A stretch of DNA of 43,048 nucleotides from Gemmatimonadota bacterium (GTDB lineage Bacteria; Gemmatimonadota; Gemmatimonadetes; Longimicrobiales; Gaopeijiaceae), in contig JAPPGM010000096.1 of NCBI GenBank assembly GCA_028874995.1, positions 1-43,048 of the forward strand, written 5' to 3'. The notes beneath the pieces were generated by a model. That model had not been told where the DNA came from, made no database searches, and saw only the letters and a list, made by a program, of their open reading frames with translations. Position numbers and translations under genes: made by a program. Shown piece after piece: positions 1 to 6,826 of this stretch. Position 1 is the stretch's first letter, and each line of letters opens with the position of its first letter.

Positions 1-287
1 GCGGGCTGGGCTTCGCGCCGGCGGGGAACATCGGTGAGAGGCACGCCGTGTTCGTGGCGGTGCACGGGTCGGCGCCGGACATCGCGGGGCTGGGGGTGGC
101 GAACCCGACGAGTCTGCTGCTCTCAGCGTGCATGATGCTCGATCACGTGGGGCAGGAGGGGGTGGCGGGGCGGATCCGGGCGGCCGTGCACAAGGTGATT
201 CGGGACGGGGTGGCGCGGACGCGCGACATGGGCGGGACGGATGGGACGGCGGCCTTTGCGGGGGCGGTGGTGGGGGGGTTGGGGTGA
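1..287 (+). CDS. Isocitrate/isopropylmalate dehydrogenase family, C-terminal part (5' end outside window)
   Basis: The reading frame is open from base 3 and ends with TGA at 285-287. The visible 94 residues carry the C-terminal signature of the NAD(P)-dependent isocitrate/isopropylmalate dehydrogenase family: GNIGERHAVF, then VHGSAPDIAGLGVANPTS, then LLLSACMMLDH. In this family the HGSAPDIAGKGIANP loop contributes to cofactor binding. The wording fits NAD-dependent isocitrate dehydrogenase (isocitrate to 2-oxoglutarate, TCA cycle) slightly better than LeuB, but the substrate-specificity residues lie upstream of the window. The stop overlaps the GTG start of the next gene (GTGA), so the two are probably coupled. 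Confidence 0.85.
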   Translation, partial: GLGFAPAGNIGERHAVFVAVHGSAPDIAGLGVANPTSLLLSACMMLDHVGQEGVAGRIRAAVHKVIRDGVARTRDMGGTDGTAAFAGAVVGGLG

Positions 288-622
288 GGCTTCGGACGGG
301 CCGGCTGCCGGACGTGGCGGGCGACTTCAGCTGTGCGAGTTGCGGGCAGGTCTTCCGCGCGGCCGACCTCGACCGTGTGCTGTGGTGCGAGGAGTGTATC
401 GCGGCGGCGCGACGGAAGGCACAGCGGATCGGAATATGGTTCGGCATCGGTCTGGCCGGGGCGCTGGCGGCGTGGGTCTTTCTCGTCGAGAAACCGACCA
501 TCATGATCGGCGGTTGGATCGGCGCCGTCCTGGCCACCTTCTGGCTCGGCATGCGCATCGGCCGGGAGCTGAGCTACGGCATCCTGCGCGCCCGGTCGGG
601 ATCCCGCCCCCCCGTGCAATAA
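284..622 (+). CDS. Small zinc-ribbon protein with two membrane segments, function unknown
   Basis: A 112-residue protein. I chose GTG at 284 because it overlaps the upstream TGA by four bases; longer starts would lie entirely inside the dehydrogenase gene. Residues 17-38 hold two CxxC pairs (C17/C20 and C35/C38) that would form a zinc ribbon, followed by a basic stretch. Two hydrophobic segments follow at about 49-67 and 72-92, then an Arg-rich tail. The layout suggests a cytoplasmic zinc-binding head on a membrane anchor. I do not recognise a named family. Four-base overlap with the upstream gene suggests co-expression, but the pairing gives no clear functional hint. Confidence 0.6.
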   Translation: MRLRTGRLPDVAGDFSCASCGQVFRAADLDRVLWCEECIAAARRKAQRIGIWFGIGLAGALAAWVFLVEKPTIMIGGWIGAVLATFWLGMRIGRELSYGILRARSGSRPPVQ

Positions 623-663
623 ACTTATACAGTCATTCACTCAATTCTCTGGAGACCGTCCTC

Positions 664-1620
664 ATGGCGGCAAGGTTCGAAGGGTTGGACTTCTACGACA
701 TCGACTCGCTCCTGTCCGAAGAGGAGCGCATGGTCCGCGACACGATCCGCGAATGGGTCGAGGACCGGGTCGTCCCGATCATCGGCGACGCGTACGTGGA
801 GCGGCGCTTTCCCACCGAGCTGATTCCTGAAATCGGGGAGTTGGGGATGCTGGGCGCCAATCTCCCGGCCGAGTACGGGTGCGCGGAGCTGAACAACGTG
901 TGTTACGGGCTGATCATGCAAGAGCTGGAGAGGGGGGATTCGGGGGTCCGTTCGTTCGTGTCGGTGCAGGGGGCGCTGGTCATGTATCCGATCTACGCCT
1001 TCGGGAGCGAGGAGCAGCGGCAGGAATGGCTGCCGGGGCTGGCGTCGGGAGAGAAGATCGGCTGCTTTGGGTTGACCGAGCCCGACTACGGGTCGAATCC
1101 GGCCGGGATGATCACGCGGGCGCGGGAGACGGCCGACGGGTGGGTGCTGAACGGCACCAAGATGTGGATCACGAACGGGTCGATGGCGGATGTGGCGGTG
1201 GTGTGGGCGCAGACGGGGGAGGCGGGGGACTCGCGGGGGATCCGGGGATTCGTGGTGCCGACGGATGCGCCGGGGTTCAGTGCCCGGGACCAGAAGGGGA
1301 AGCTGTCGCTGCTGGCGTCGGACACGAGCGAGCTGGTGCTGATCACGCAGGGGCAGCTGCTGTGTCTGCGGCTGGGGCGGCTGAAGGACGAGGGGAAGAT
1401 GACGCCGCAACAGGTTAGTCTGGCGAAGCGGGCGAATGTGGACATGGCATGCGACATCGCGCGGGAGGCGCGGCGGCTGTTGGGGGCGAACGGGATCCTG
1501 GCGGAGTATGCGTCCATGCGGCATATGGCGAACCTGGAGTCGGTGTATACGTACGAGGGGACGCATGATGTGCATTCGCTGATTCTGGGGCAGACGGTTA
1601 CGGGGGTTTCGGCGTTTTGA
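664..1620 (+). CDS. Glutaryl-CoA dehydrogenase-like acyl-CoA dehydrogenase with an internal in-frame deletion
   Basis: ATG at 664 follows a GGAG at about 652. The 318-residue product matches the glutaryl-CoA dehydrogenase branch of the acyl-CoA dehydrogenases: N-terminal helical domain, GCFGLTEPDYGSNP and KMWITNGSMADVAVVWA in the beta domain, and a C-terminal RRLLGANGI...RHMANLESVYTYEGTHDVH block. The catalytic base would be Glu298 of TYEGTHD. Family members are about 390 residues. Here SDTSELVL (to residue 226) runs directly into ITQGQLLCLRLGRLKDEGK, which in relatives lies some 75 residues further on. The missing part holds the end of the beta domain and the DRxQFGxP helix region that contacts FAD and the neighbouring subunit. 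Activity is therefore doubtful; it is either a decaying gene or an assembly deletion. Confidence 0.8.
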   Translation: MAARFEGLDFYDIDSLLSEEERMVRDTIREWVEDRVVPIIGDAYVERRFPTELIPEIGELGMLGANLPAEYGCAELNNVCYGLIMQELERGDSGVRSFVSVQGALVMYPIYAFGSEEQRQEWLPGLASGEKIGCFGLTEPDYGSNPAGMITRARETADGWVLNGTKMWITNGSMADVAVVWAQTGEAGDSRGIRGFVVPTDAPGFSARDQKGKLSLLASDTSELVLITQGQLLCLRLGRLKDEGKMTPQQVSLAKRANVDMACDIAREARRLLGANGILAEYASMRHMANLESVYTYEGTHDVHSLILGQTVTGVSAF

Positions 1621-1700
1621 GGGGGGGCGGGACTCCGGGATCGGTCGGAGCCGCGGGCTGAGGCGTAGCCTGATCTGCAGAGTTGACGGCAATATTGGAC

Positions 1701-1720
1701 GCTGTACGTTAACCTACAGC
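1701..1720. promoter_or_regulatory. 20-bp near-perfect palindrome, candidate operator of the defence block
   Basis: GCTGTACGTTAACCTACAGC reads the same on both strands except at positions 7 and 14. It lies 60 bases upstream of the first defence gene. A TTGACG at 1683-1688 could serve as a -35 element, with a weak TACGTT at 1705-1710 inside the palindrome, so a bound repressor would cover the promoter. Palindromic operators ahead of defence operons are well known (for example BrxR/CapW sites), but no regulator gene is visible nearby. Confidence 0.4.
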
Positions 1721-1779
1721 GCAAAAAACTCTGTCACTACGATGGCCGTGGACGCCCAATTGGGAGGGACAGGACACCC

Positions 1780-2490
1780 TTGGAAGCTCATCGCTCCGTC
1801 AGGATCAGCGACATCTGCACCGTCCAGATCGGCTACACCGTCCGCCATCGGATCAGGAGGGCGCAGCAGGACGGCATCCTGACCGTCCAGCTGCGCGATG
1901 TCCCTCCGAGCGGCAGCGTGGATCCCGCGAGCCTGACCCGCCTGCAGGTTGAAGCCTTGCCGGAGAGATACCTGGTCGGTGCGGGCGATGTCCTCTTCCG
2001 CTCCCGGAGCGAGTCGAACACGGCGTGCGCACTTGACGACCGCTTCCGGGAACCTGCTCTGGCGATCCTGCCGCTCTTCATCCTGCGCCCGAACCGGGAC
2101 GTGGTCCTGCCCGAGTTCGTCGCCTGGGCGATCAACCAGCCGCGCGCCCAACGCCACTTCGACCGCTTCGCCCGGGGCACCAACATGCGGATGATTCCGC
2201 GTGCGGTTCTGACGGACCTCGAGGTCACCGTGCCCGGCCTGGATGTCCAACGCAGGGTCGTCGCGCTGGACGGCTTGGCGCGGCGCGAGCGTACGCTGTC
2301 CATCCGCGCGGCTGAGGAACGTCGTCGGCTGTACACCCGGATTCTCGGAGATCTCGTGGCAGAGCCGGCTTCGTCCAGTGCCGAGTTTCCCTTCCTCTGC
2401 GACTGTCTTCGGCTTAACTTCGGTTTTCCGAATCCCACGCGAACACCGGCAACACGGAGCACGCCGCATGGGCCAGCGGACATCGATTGA
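1780..2490 (+). CDS. hsdS: Type I restriction-modification specificity subunit, half-size (HsdS-1)
   Basis: TTG start at 1780 with GGGAGGGA about 10 bases upstream; no ATG or GTG is available in frame before it. The 236-residue protein has the shape of one target-recognition domain plus one conserved helix: an N-terminal ISDICTVQIGYTV segment, GDVLFRSRSESNTA, ILRPNRDVVLPEFVAWAIN, a GTNMRMIP loop, then VPGLDVQRRVVALDGLARRE leading into an Arg/Glu-rich helix. Full HsdS proteins (about 400 residues) carry two such halves, so this one must dimerise or pair with the second half-size subunit at 8800. Its role would be to choose the half-site methylated by HsdM and cut by HsdR. The last 23 bases overlap the next gene, and the tail after residue 200 looks unlike the family. 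Confidence 0.75.
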   Translation: MEAHRSVRISDICTVQIGYTVRHRIRRAQQDGILTVQLRDVPPSGSVDPASLTRLQVEALPERYLVGAGDVLFRSRSESNTACALDDRFREPALAILPLFILRPNRDVVLPEFVAWAINQPRAQRHFDRFARGTNMRMIPRAVLTDLEVTVPGLDVQRRVVALDGLARRERTLSIRAAEERRRLYTRILGDLVAEPASSSAEFPFLCDCLRLNFGFPNPTRTPATRSTPHGPADID

Positions 2491-3283
2491 GTGGACCGAA
2501 GTCACGTGGAACCCGACGACCGGGTGCACGAAGGTGTCGGAGGGGTGCGACAACTGCTATGCGGAAACGCTGTCCCGGCGGCTGTTGAGCCGGATCTATC
2601 GTCGGCGTCTGCCCGTCGTGAACACGGCGGCCAACCGTGCCGACCCGTTCGCCGTGAGGATCTGGCCGGAGCGCCTGGGGCAGCCGGCCGGGTGGAAGAG
2701 AAGGCGTCTCGTCTTCGTCAACTCGATGTCGGACCTGTTCCACTGTGACATCCCCGCCGATTTCCTGCGGGCCGTGTTTGAGGTCATGCTGGATGTGGAC
2801 CGGCATACCTACCAGGTGCTGACCAAGCGGCCGAGCCGGGCTGCACGTTTCGTGCGGCAGAATGGGGATCTGTTCGGTAACGCCGGGCTGCCGCCGCATA
2901 TCTGGATCGGGACGTCGACGGAGAACCAGAAGACGGCGTACAGGATTCGGCATCTGAAGGAGGTTCCGGCGGCGGTGCGGTTCCTGAGTTGCGAGCCGCT
3001 GATCGGGCCGCTTAGCCTGTGCAAGGTGCTGAGTTCGGGGGGGATTCACTGGGTGATCGTGGGGGGTGAGAGTGGGGTGGGGAGGAGGCCGATGGAGGGG
3101 CGGTGGGTGGAGGATCTGCGGGACGAGTGCGTGGCGGCGAAGGTGCCGTTCTTCTTCAAGCAGTGGGGAGGGAGGACGCCGAAGGCGGGGGGGAGGGAGT
3201 TGGGGGGGAGGGAGTGGGATGAGATGCCGGGGTGGGGTGGAGATAGTCTTACCTCGGGGAGTCCAAGAAAGGTGTCAGCGTGA
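2468..3283 (+). CDS. DUF5131 family protein (phage Gp37/Gp68-like three-Cys-motif protein)
   Basis: ATG at 2468 gives 271 residues starting MGQRTSIEWTEVTWNP, the usual start of this family. Three cysteines, C20, C27 and C30 (TGCTKVSEGCDNCYAE), give the defining three-Cys motif, which resembles Fe-S clusters of radical-SAM proteins. Other family marks are VFVNSMSDLFH, YQVLTKRPSR, IWIGTSTENQ, FLSCEPLIGP, WVIVGGESG and PFFFKQWGG near the end. The biochemical activity is not established to my knowledge. These proteins regularly neighbour TcmP, as here, where the stop overlaps the TcmP start (GTGA). The gene begins inside the end of hsdS-1, so it is embedded in the restriction operon. The last 25 residues are Gly-rich and less typical. 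Confidence 0.85.
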   Translation: MGQRTSIEWTEVTWNPTTGCTKVSEGCDNCYAETLSRRLLSRIYRRRLPVVNTAANRADPFAVRIWPERLGQPAGWKRRRLVFVNSMSDLFHCDIPADFLRAVFEVMLDVDRHTYQVLTKRPSRAARFVRQNGDLFGNAGLPPHIWIGTSTENQKTAYRIRHLKEVPAAVRFLSCEPLIGPLSLCKVLSSGGIHWVIVGGESGVGRRPMEGRWVEDLRDECVAAKVPFFFKQWGGRTPKAGGRELGGREWDEMPGWGGDSLTSGSPRKVSA

Positions 3284-4176
3284 CGCAGGGCGGTGTTCAG
3301 GGAGCCACCCCAGCCTTCGGAGGGGACTGGACGCGAGAGAAACTCCGCATCTTGGAAGAATACCTGGACTCGTACACGACGGCGCTGAAGAACATGAGTT
3401 TCCAACTCGTCTACGTGGACGCCTTCGCTGGGACCGGACGCATTATCAGGGATTCTGGACCGGGCTACGAGACCGACGAGAACGATAGCCGGAGCCTCAT
3501 CCTGGGGTCTGCCGGAAGGGCACTTCGAGTGAATGACCGGGCCTTCGACCGCTTGGTGTTCGTGGAAAAGGATGATGCCAGGTACCGGCAACTACGCGAA
3601 CTGTGTGACCGACACCCGAATCGGAATACTCAGCCGCTTCGCGGCGATGCGAACACCTTCCTCCGTGACCTGAGAGAGTCGGAGTACGGAAACTGGCGTG
3701 GTGTCCTGTTCGTTGACCCGTTTGGCGTCCAGCTGGAATGGGCGACGGTTCACCACATCGCAGGACTCCAGCGGCTCGACATGTGGCTTCTCTTCCCCGT
3801 GGGTGCGATAGGAAGGATGCTACCCCGATTCAGGAATCCTGATGAAGTTCAGCCCGGGTGGCCTGACCGGTTGGACGCCGTTTTCGGGGGTGATCACTGG
3901 CGTCAACTCTATTCGCCTTCTCCTCAACAAAGCCTGTTCGGAGGCGAGATGGTTGAAAGGGAGCAGGGTGTGGCCGGATTGCTGAGTATCTACAAGGATC
4001 AGCTCAAGGAGACGTTTGGGCCCCGACTCCTGAGAGACTCGTGTACTCTGACGAACTCGAAGAACTCCCCGCTCTTCGAGTTCATTTTCTGTGCCGGTCA
4101 TCCGAACGGTGCCGCGATCGCCAAGAGGATCGCGAGGCACCTGATCAGAGACATCTCAAGCCCATACTCGCCATGA
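3280..4176 (+). CDS. tcmP: Three-Cys-motif partner protein TcmP
   Basis: GTG at 3280 overlaps the preceding TGA; 298 residues. WTREKLRILEEYLDSY at the N-terminus, VYVDAFAGTGRI (about residues 45-54) and LFVDPFGVQLEW (D146-P-F-G) are hallmark segments of TcmP. The VDAFAGTG and DPFG motifs resemble motif I and the DPPY-like motif of class I SAM-dependent methyltransferases. That similarity is an inference and methyl transfer has not been shown to my knowledge. Its partner is the DUF5131 protein directly upstream. The stop overlaps the hsdM start (ATGA), so the pair is translationally locked between hsdS-1 and hsdM. Codon use is less GC-rich at third positions than in hsdM, consistent with separate acquisition. 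Confidence 0.85.
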   Translation: MTQGGVQGATPAFGGDWTREKLRILEEYLDSYTTALKNMSFQLVYVDAFAGTGRIIRDSGPGYETDENDSRSLILGSAGRALRVNDRAFDRLVFVEKDDARYRQLRELCDRHPNRNTQPLRGDANTFLRDLRESEYGNWRGVLFVDPFGVQLEWATVHHIAGLQRLDMWLLFPVGAIGRMLPRFRNPDEVQPGWPDRLDAVFGGDHWRQLYSPSPQQSLFGGEMVEREQGVAGLLSIYKDQLKETFGPRLLRDSCTLTNSKNSPLFEFIFCAGHPNGAAIAKRIARHLIRDISSPYSP

Positions 4177-5687
4177 CCCAAACCACCCAGGACCAGGTCA
4201 ACCAGACCGCGTGGGACGCCTGCGACACCTTCCGCGGTGTCGTCGACGCGGGCCAGTACAAGGACTACATCCTCGTGATGCTGTTCTTGAAGTACATCTC
4301 GGACCTCTGGGACGAGCATGTCGAGACCTATCGGCAGCGCTACGGCGGCGACGAGGCCCGAATCCGCCGCCGTCTGGACCGCGAGCGCTTCGTCCTCCCC
4401 GAAAGCGCCCGCTTCCGGACACTCTACGAGCAGCGCAACGAGCCGAACATCGGGGAACTGATCAACATCGCGCTGGAGGACATCGAGGACCGAAACCGCG
4501 CGAAGCTCGAAGGGGTCTTCCGCAACATCGACTTCAATTCGGAAGCGAATCTCGGGCGGACGAAGGACCGGAACCGCCGTCTCAAGAACCTGCTGGAGGA
4601 TTTCGCCAAACCCACCCTCGACCTGCGGCCGTCCAGGGTCACCGGCGACGTCATCGGCGAGTGCTACATCTACCTGATCTCGCGCTTCGCGTCGGACGCG
4701 GGGAAGAAGGCGGGCGAGTTCTACACGCCGTCTGCCGTCTCCCGACTCCTTGCCAAGCTCGCCGAGCCGAAGGACGGCGACACGATCTGCGATCCGGCGT
4801 GCGGCTCGGGCTCGCTGCTGATCCGTGCCGCCGAGGAGGTGGGGTCGAAGAACTTCTCGCTCTACGGGCAGGAAGCGAACGGGGCGACGTGGGCGCTGGC
4901 CCGGATGAACATGTTCCTGCACGCGAAGGACGCGGCCCGCATCGACTGGTGCAACACGCTGACCGGCCCCACCCTGATCCAGGACGACCGGCTCAAGACC
5001 TTCGACATCGTGGTCGCCAACCCGCCCTTCTCGCTCAAGAAATGGGGCGCCGAGAACGCGGCCAACGATCCCTTCGACCGCTTCTGGCGCGGCGTTCCCC
5101 CGCCGTCGAAGGGCGACTACGCCTTCATCACCCACATGATCGAGATCGCCGAGCGGCGTAGCGGGCGGGTCGCGGTGATCGTCCCCCACGGCGTGCTCTT
5201 CCGGGGCCATCGCGAGGGCCGCATCCGGAAGGCGCTGATCGAGGAGAACCTCCTGGACGCGGTGATCGGCCTGCCCGCGAAGCTCTTCACGACCACCGGT
5301 ATCCCCGTCGCGATCCTGGTCCTCGACCGGTCCCGCGAGGAGGGCGGCGCGAACGAGGACCGCTTCGACGTTCTCTTCATCGACGCCAGCAAGGAGTTCA
5401 CGCCCGGCAAGAAGCAGAATGTGATGGAGGAGGAGCACATCGCGAAGGTGGTCGAGACCCACCGCAAGCGGGAGGCGATTGAGCGGTACTCCCATGTCGC
5501 GACGCCCGAAGAGATCATCGAGAACGATTACAACCTGAACATCCCGCGGTACGTGGACACCTTCGAGCCCGAAGAGGAGATCGACATCGCCGAGGTCCAG
5601 CGGGAAATCGACAGGATCGAGGCCGAGCTGGTGGAGGTCCGGGCGAAGATGCGGGGTTATCTGCGGGAGTTGGGGGTGGAGGTGTGA
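4173..5687 (+). CDS. hsdM: Type I restriction-modification DNA adenine methyltransferase subunit HsdM
   Basis: ATG at 4173 overlaps the tcmP stop; 504 residues, normal for HsdM. The N-terminal helical HsdM_N domain (WDACDTFRGVVDAGQYKDYIL) is followed by the N6-adenine methyltransferase domain: KAGEFYTPSAVSRLL, motif I DPACGSGSLL at residue 207 onward, and catalytic NPPF at residue 283. Later blocks include GDYAFITHMIE and GRVAVIVPHGVLFRG. The C-terminus ends in a coiled coil (EEEIDIAEVQREIDRIEAELVEV) that usually contacts HsdS. It would methylate adenine in the host recognition site to protect it from HsdR. All catalytic residues are present and the gene appears intact. Confidence 0.95.
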   Translation: MTQTTQDQVNQTAWDACDTFRGVVDAGQYKDYILVMLFLKYISDLWDEHVETYRQRYGGDEARIRRRLDRERFVLPESARFRTLYEQRNEPNIGELINIALEDIEDRNRAKLEGVFRNIDFNSEANLGRTKDRNRRLKNLLEDFAKPTLDLRPSRVTGDVIGECYIYLISRFASDAGKKAGEFYTPSAVSRLLAKLAEPKDGDTICDPACGSGSLLIRAAEEVGSKNFSLYGQEANGATWALARMNMFLHAKDAARIDWCNTLTGPTLIQDDRLKTFDIVVANPPFSLKKWGAENAANDPFDRFWRGVPPPSKGDYAFITHMIEIAERRSGRVAVIVPHGVLFRGHREGRIRKALIEENLLDAVIGLPAKLFTTTGIPVAILVLDRSREEGGANEDRFDVLFIDASKEFTPGKKQNVMEEEHIAKVVETHRKREAIERYSHVATPEEIIENDYNLNIPRYVDTFEPEEEIDIAEVQREIDRIEAELVEVRAKMRGYLRELGVEV

Positions 5688-5721
5688 GCGGGAAGACAAT
5701 GTCTACAGGAGAATCTGACTG

Positions 5722-6612
5722 GTGTCGTTGAGTCCTTCGCAAAGAGTCCATGTCATCAGCGAAATCGCTCGTCGTCTTGGCAACGAAGAATGGTCACTGA
5801 TCGACCTGACCCTTCGGCAGTTTCGGCTCAATTGGACGGATGACTGGCATGGAAATGACCGGGTATCCTATGTCATTGAGATGATTGATCGCGCCGACGA
5901 CAACGATCTGATCGCATTGTCCCATCATCTCGGTTACGAGCTGACATCGTCGAGGTTGCAAATCGAACCATCCTTCTGGCAAGCTGGGTTCTTTCGTGTC
6001 TTTGTGTCCCACTTGGCGAAGTTTCGGCGGTTCGCAGGCGAGGTTCAACAGGCGCTGCAGCACTACGGCATGTCGGCATTTGTGGCCCACAACGACATCG
6101 AACCGACTGCGGAATGGCAAGACGAGATCGAACTCGCGCTCGCGACCTGTGATGCGATGGTCGTGCTGCTCCACCCTGGCTTTCATGAGAGTGACTGGAC
6201 CGACCAGGAGATCGGATACGCCATGGGCCGGGGGATCATGATCGCTACCGTGCGCCTCGGTACCGATCCCTACGGCTTCATAGGGCGGTTTCAGGCCTTA
6301 GAAGGCCAAGGCAATACAGCCGAGGCATTGGCTGGCGAGCTGTTCCGCATTCTGCGACACCACCGAATGACGCGTCGAGCTGTAGCCCATGGCGTGGTCG
6401 AGTGCTATTGCCAGTCCCGTTCCTACAAAGCCGCCATACGAAACATGGGACTGCTCGAGGGACTCGCCCACTGGGATGCTTCGCTTTCGAATCGTGTGCG
6501 CGCAGCAGTGAAGGACAACGACCAGCTCCATGGAGCGTGGGGTGTTCCCAAACGACTTGAGGTGTTGATCGAGAAGATGGAAGGCGAAAGGCTGGAGGCT
6601 GCCGATGTCTGA
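5722..6612 (+). CDS. TIR-domain protein with N-terminal helical adaptor-like domain (putative NADase effector)
   Basis: GTG at 5722 has AGGAGA about 9 bases upstream; 296 residues. Residues 1-88 are predicted helical (ISEIARRLG, LIDLTLRQFRL, IEMIDRADDNDLIALSHHLG), of the size of bacterial effector-associated/adaptor domains; I cannot name the family. Residues 91-195 form a TIR domain: FRVFVSHLAKFRRFAGEVQQ, a middle CDAMVVLLHPGF strand, then SDWTDQEIGYAMGRG. In that last segment Glu163 sits at the position of the catalytic glutamate of NAD-cleaving TIR domains. The C-terminal 100 residues look helical, TPR-like. Bacterial TIR proteins of this kind cleave NAD or make cyclic ADP-ribose signals during phage infection. 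The gene lies 34 bases after hsdM. Its GC content is visibly lower than that of hsdM, suggesting a different origin. Confidence 0.85.
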   Translation: MSLSPSQRVHVISEIARRLGNEEWSLIDLTLRQFRLNWTDDWHGNDRVSYVIEMIDRADDNDLIALSHHLGYELTSSRLQIEPSFWQAGFFRVFVSHLAKFRRFAGEVQQALQHYGMSAFVAHNDIEPTAEWQDEIELALATCDAMVVLLHPGFHESDWTDQEIGYAMGRGIMIATVRLGTDPYGFIGRFQALEGQGNTAEALAGELFRILRHHRMTRRAVAHGVVECYCQSRSYKAAIRNMGLLEGLAHWDASLSNRVRAAVKDNDQLHGAWGVPKRLEVLIEKMEGERLEAADV

Positions 6613-6826
6613 ATCCAGAATGTTAGGCGTGGCGACTGGTGAGAGCGCCAACTTCGGATCGTGTCGGGACCAGGCCGGGACCAAGTCGGGACCAGGTCCG
6701 GCACCAAGTTGGCACCAAGTAGCGATCCCCCGTAAGTCTTTGTCGCCGAGGCCCATCAGGGAGTGCATGGGAGTCACGGTACGAACGCACGGCACCAAGT
6801 CACATCGCCCGAGGTTGGCCACATGA
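6605..6826 (+). pseudogene. Remnant of the C-terminal tail of a RecG-like/AlbA_2 ATP-binding protein
   Basis: A 73-codon frame runs from ATG 6605, inside the end of the TIR gene, to TGA 6826, overlapping the next start. It encodes CRDQAGTKSGPGPAPSWHQ followed by PRPIRECMGVTVRTHGTK. From memory, this matches the variable DQVGTK-repeat linker and the start of the winged-helix tail (PRPIRELMEVTGRTDRTKFR) of RecG-like AlbA_2/HATPase_c_4 proteins. The rest of that gene is absent, so I read it as a relic. The geometry of both ends would also fit a small coupled gene, but codon use (TTA, AGA, TCT) is poor for this genome. Confidence 0.45.
6665..6720 (+). repeat. Five tandem copies of an 11-bp repeat, sixth copy at 6790-6800
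   Basis: Units CGGGACCAGGC, CGGGACCAAGT, CGGGACCAGGTC, CGGCACCAAGT and TGGCACCAAGT follow each other without a gap. CGGCACCAAGT recurs exactly at 6790-6800. The array lies between the TIR and membrane-protein genes. Most likely it is the decayed coding repeat of the relic described at 6605-6826; an operator array is the alternative. Confidence 0.7.

Noticed and set aside
4098-5699. A 533-codon open frame antisense to hsdM
   Set aside because: Its composition is that of a mirror frame in high-GC DNA, it has no family motifs, and hsdM on the other strand is unmistakable.
6605-6826. A functional 73-residue gene linking TIR and membrane genes
   Set aside because: The overlaps are tempting, but codon use is poor and the sequence looks like the tail of a larger known protein, so I list it as a relic.
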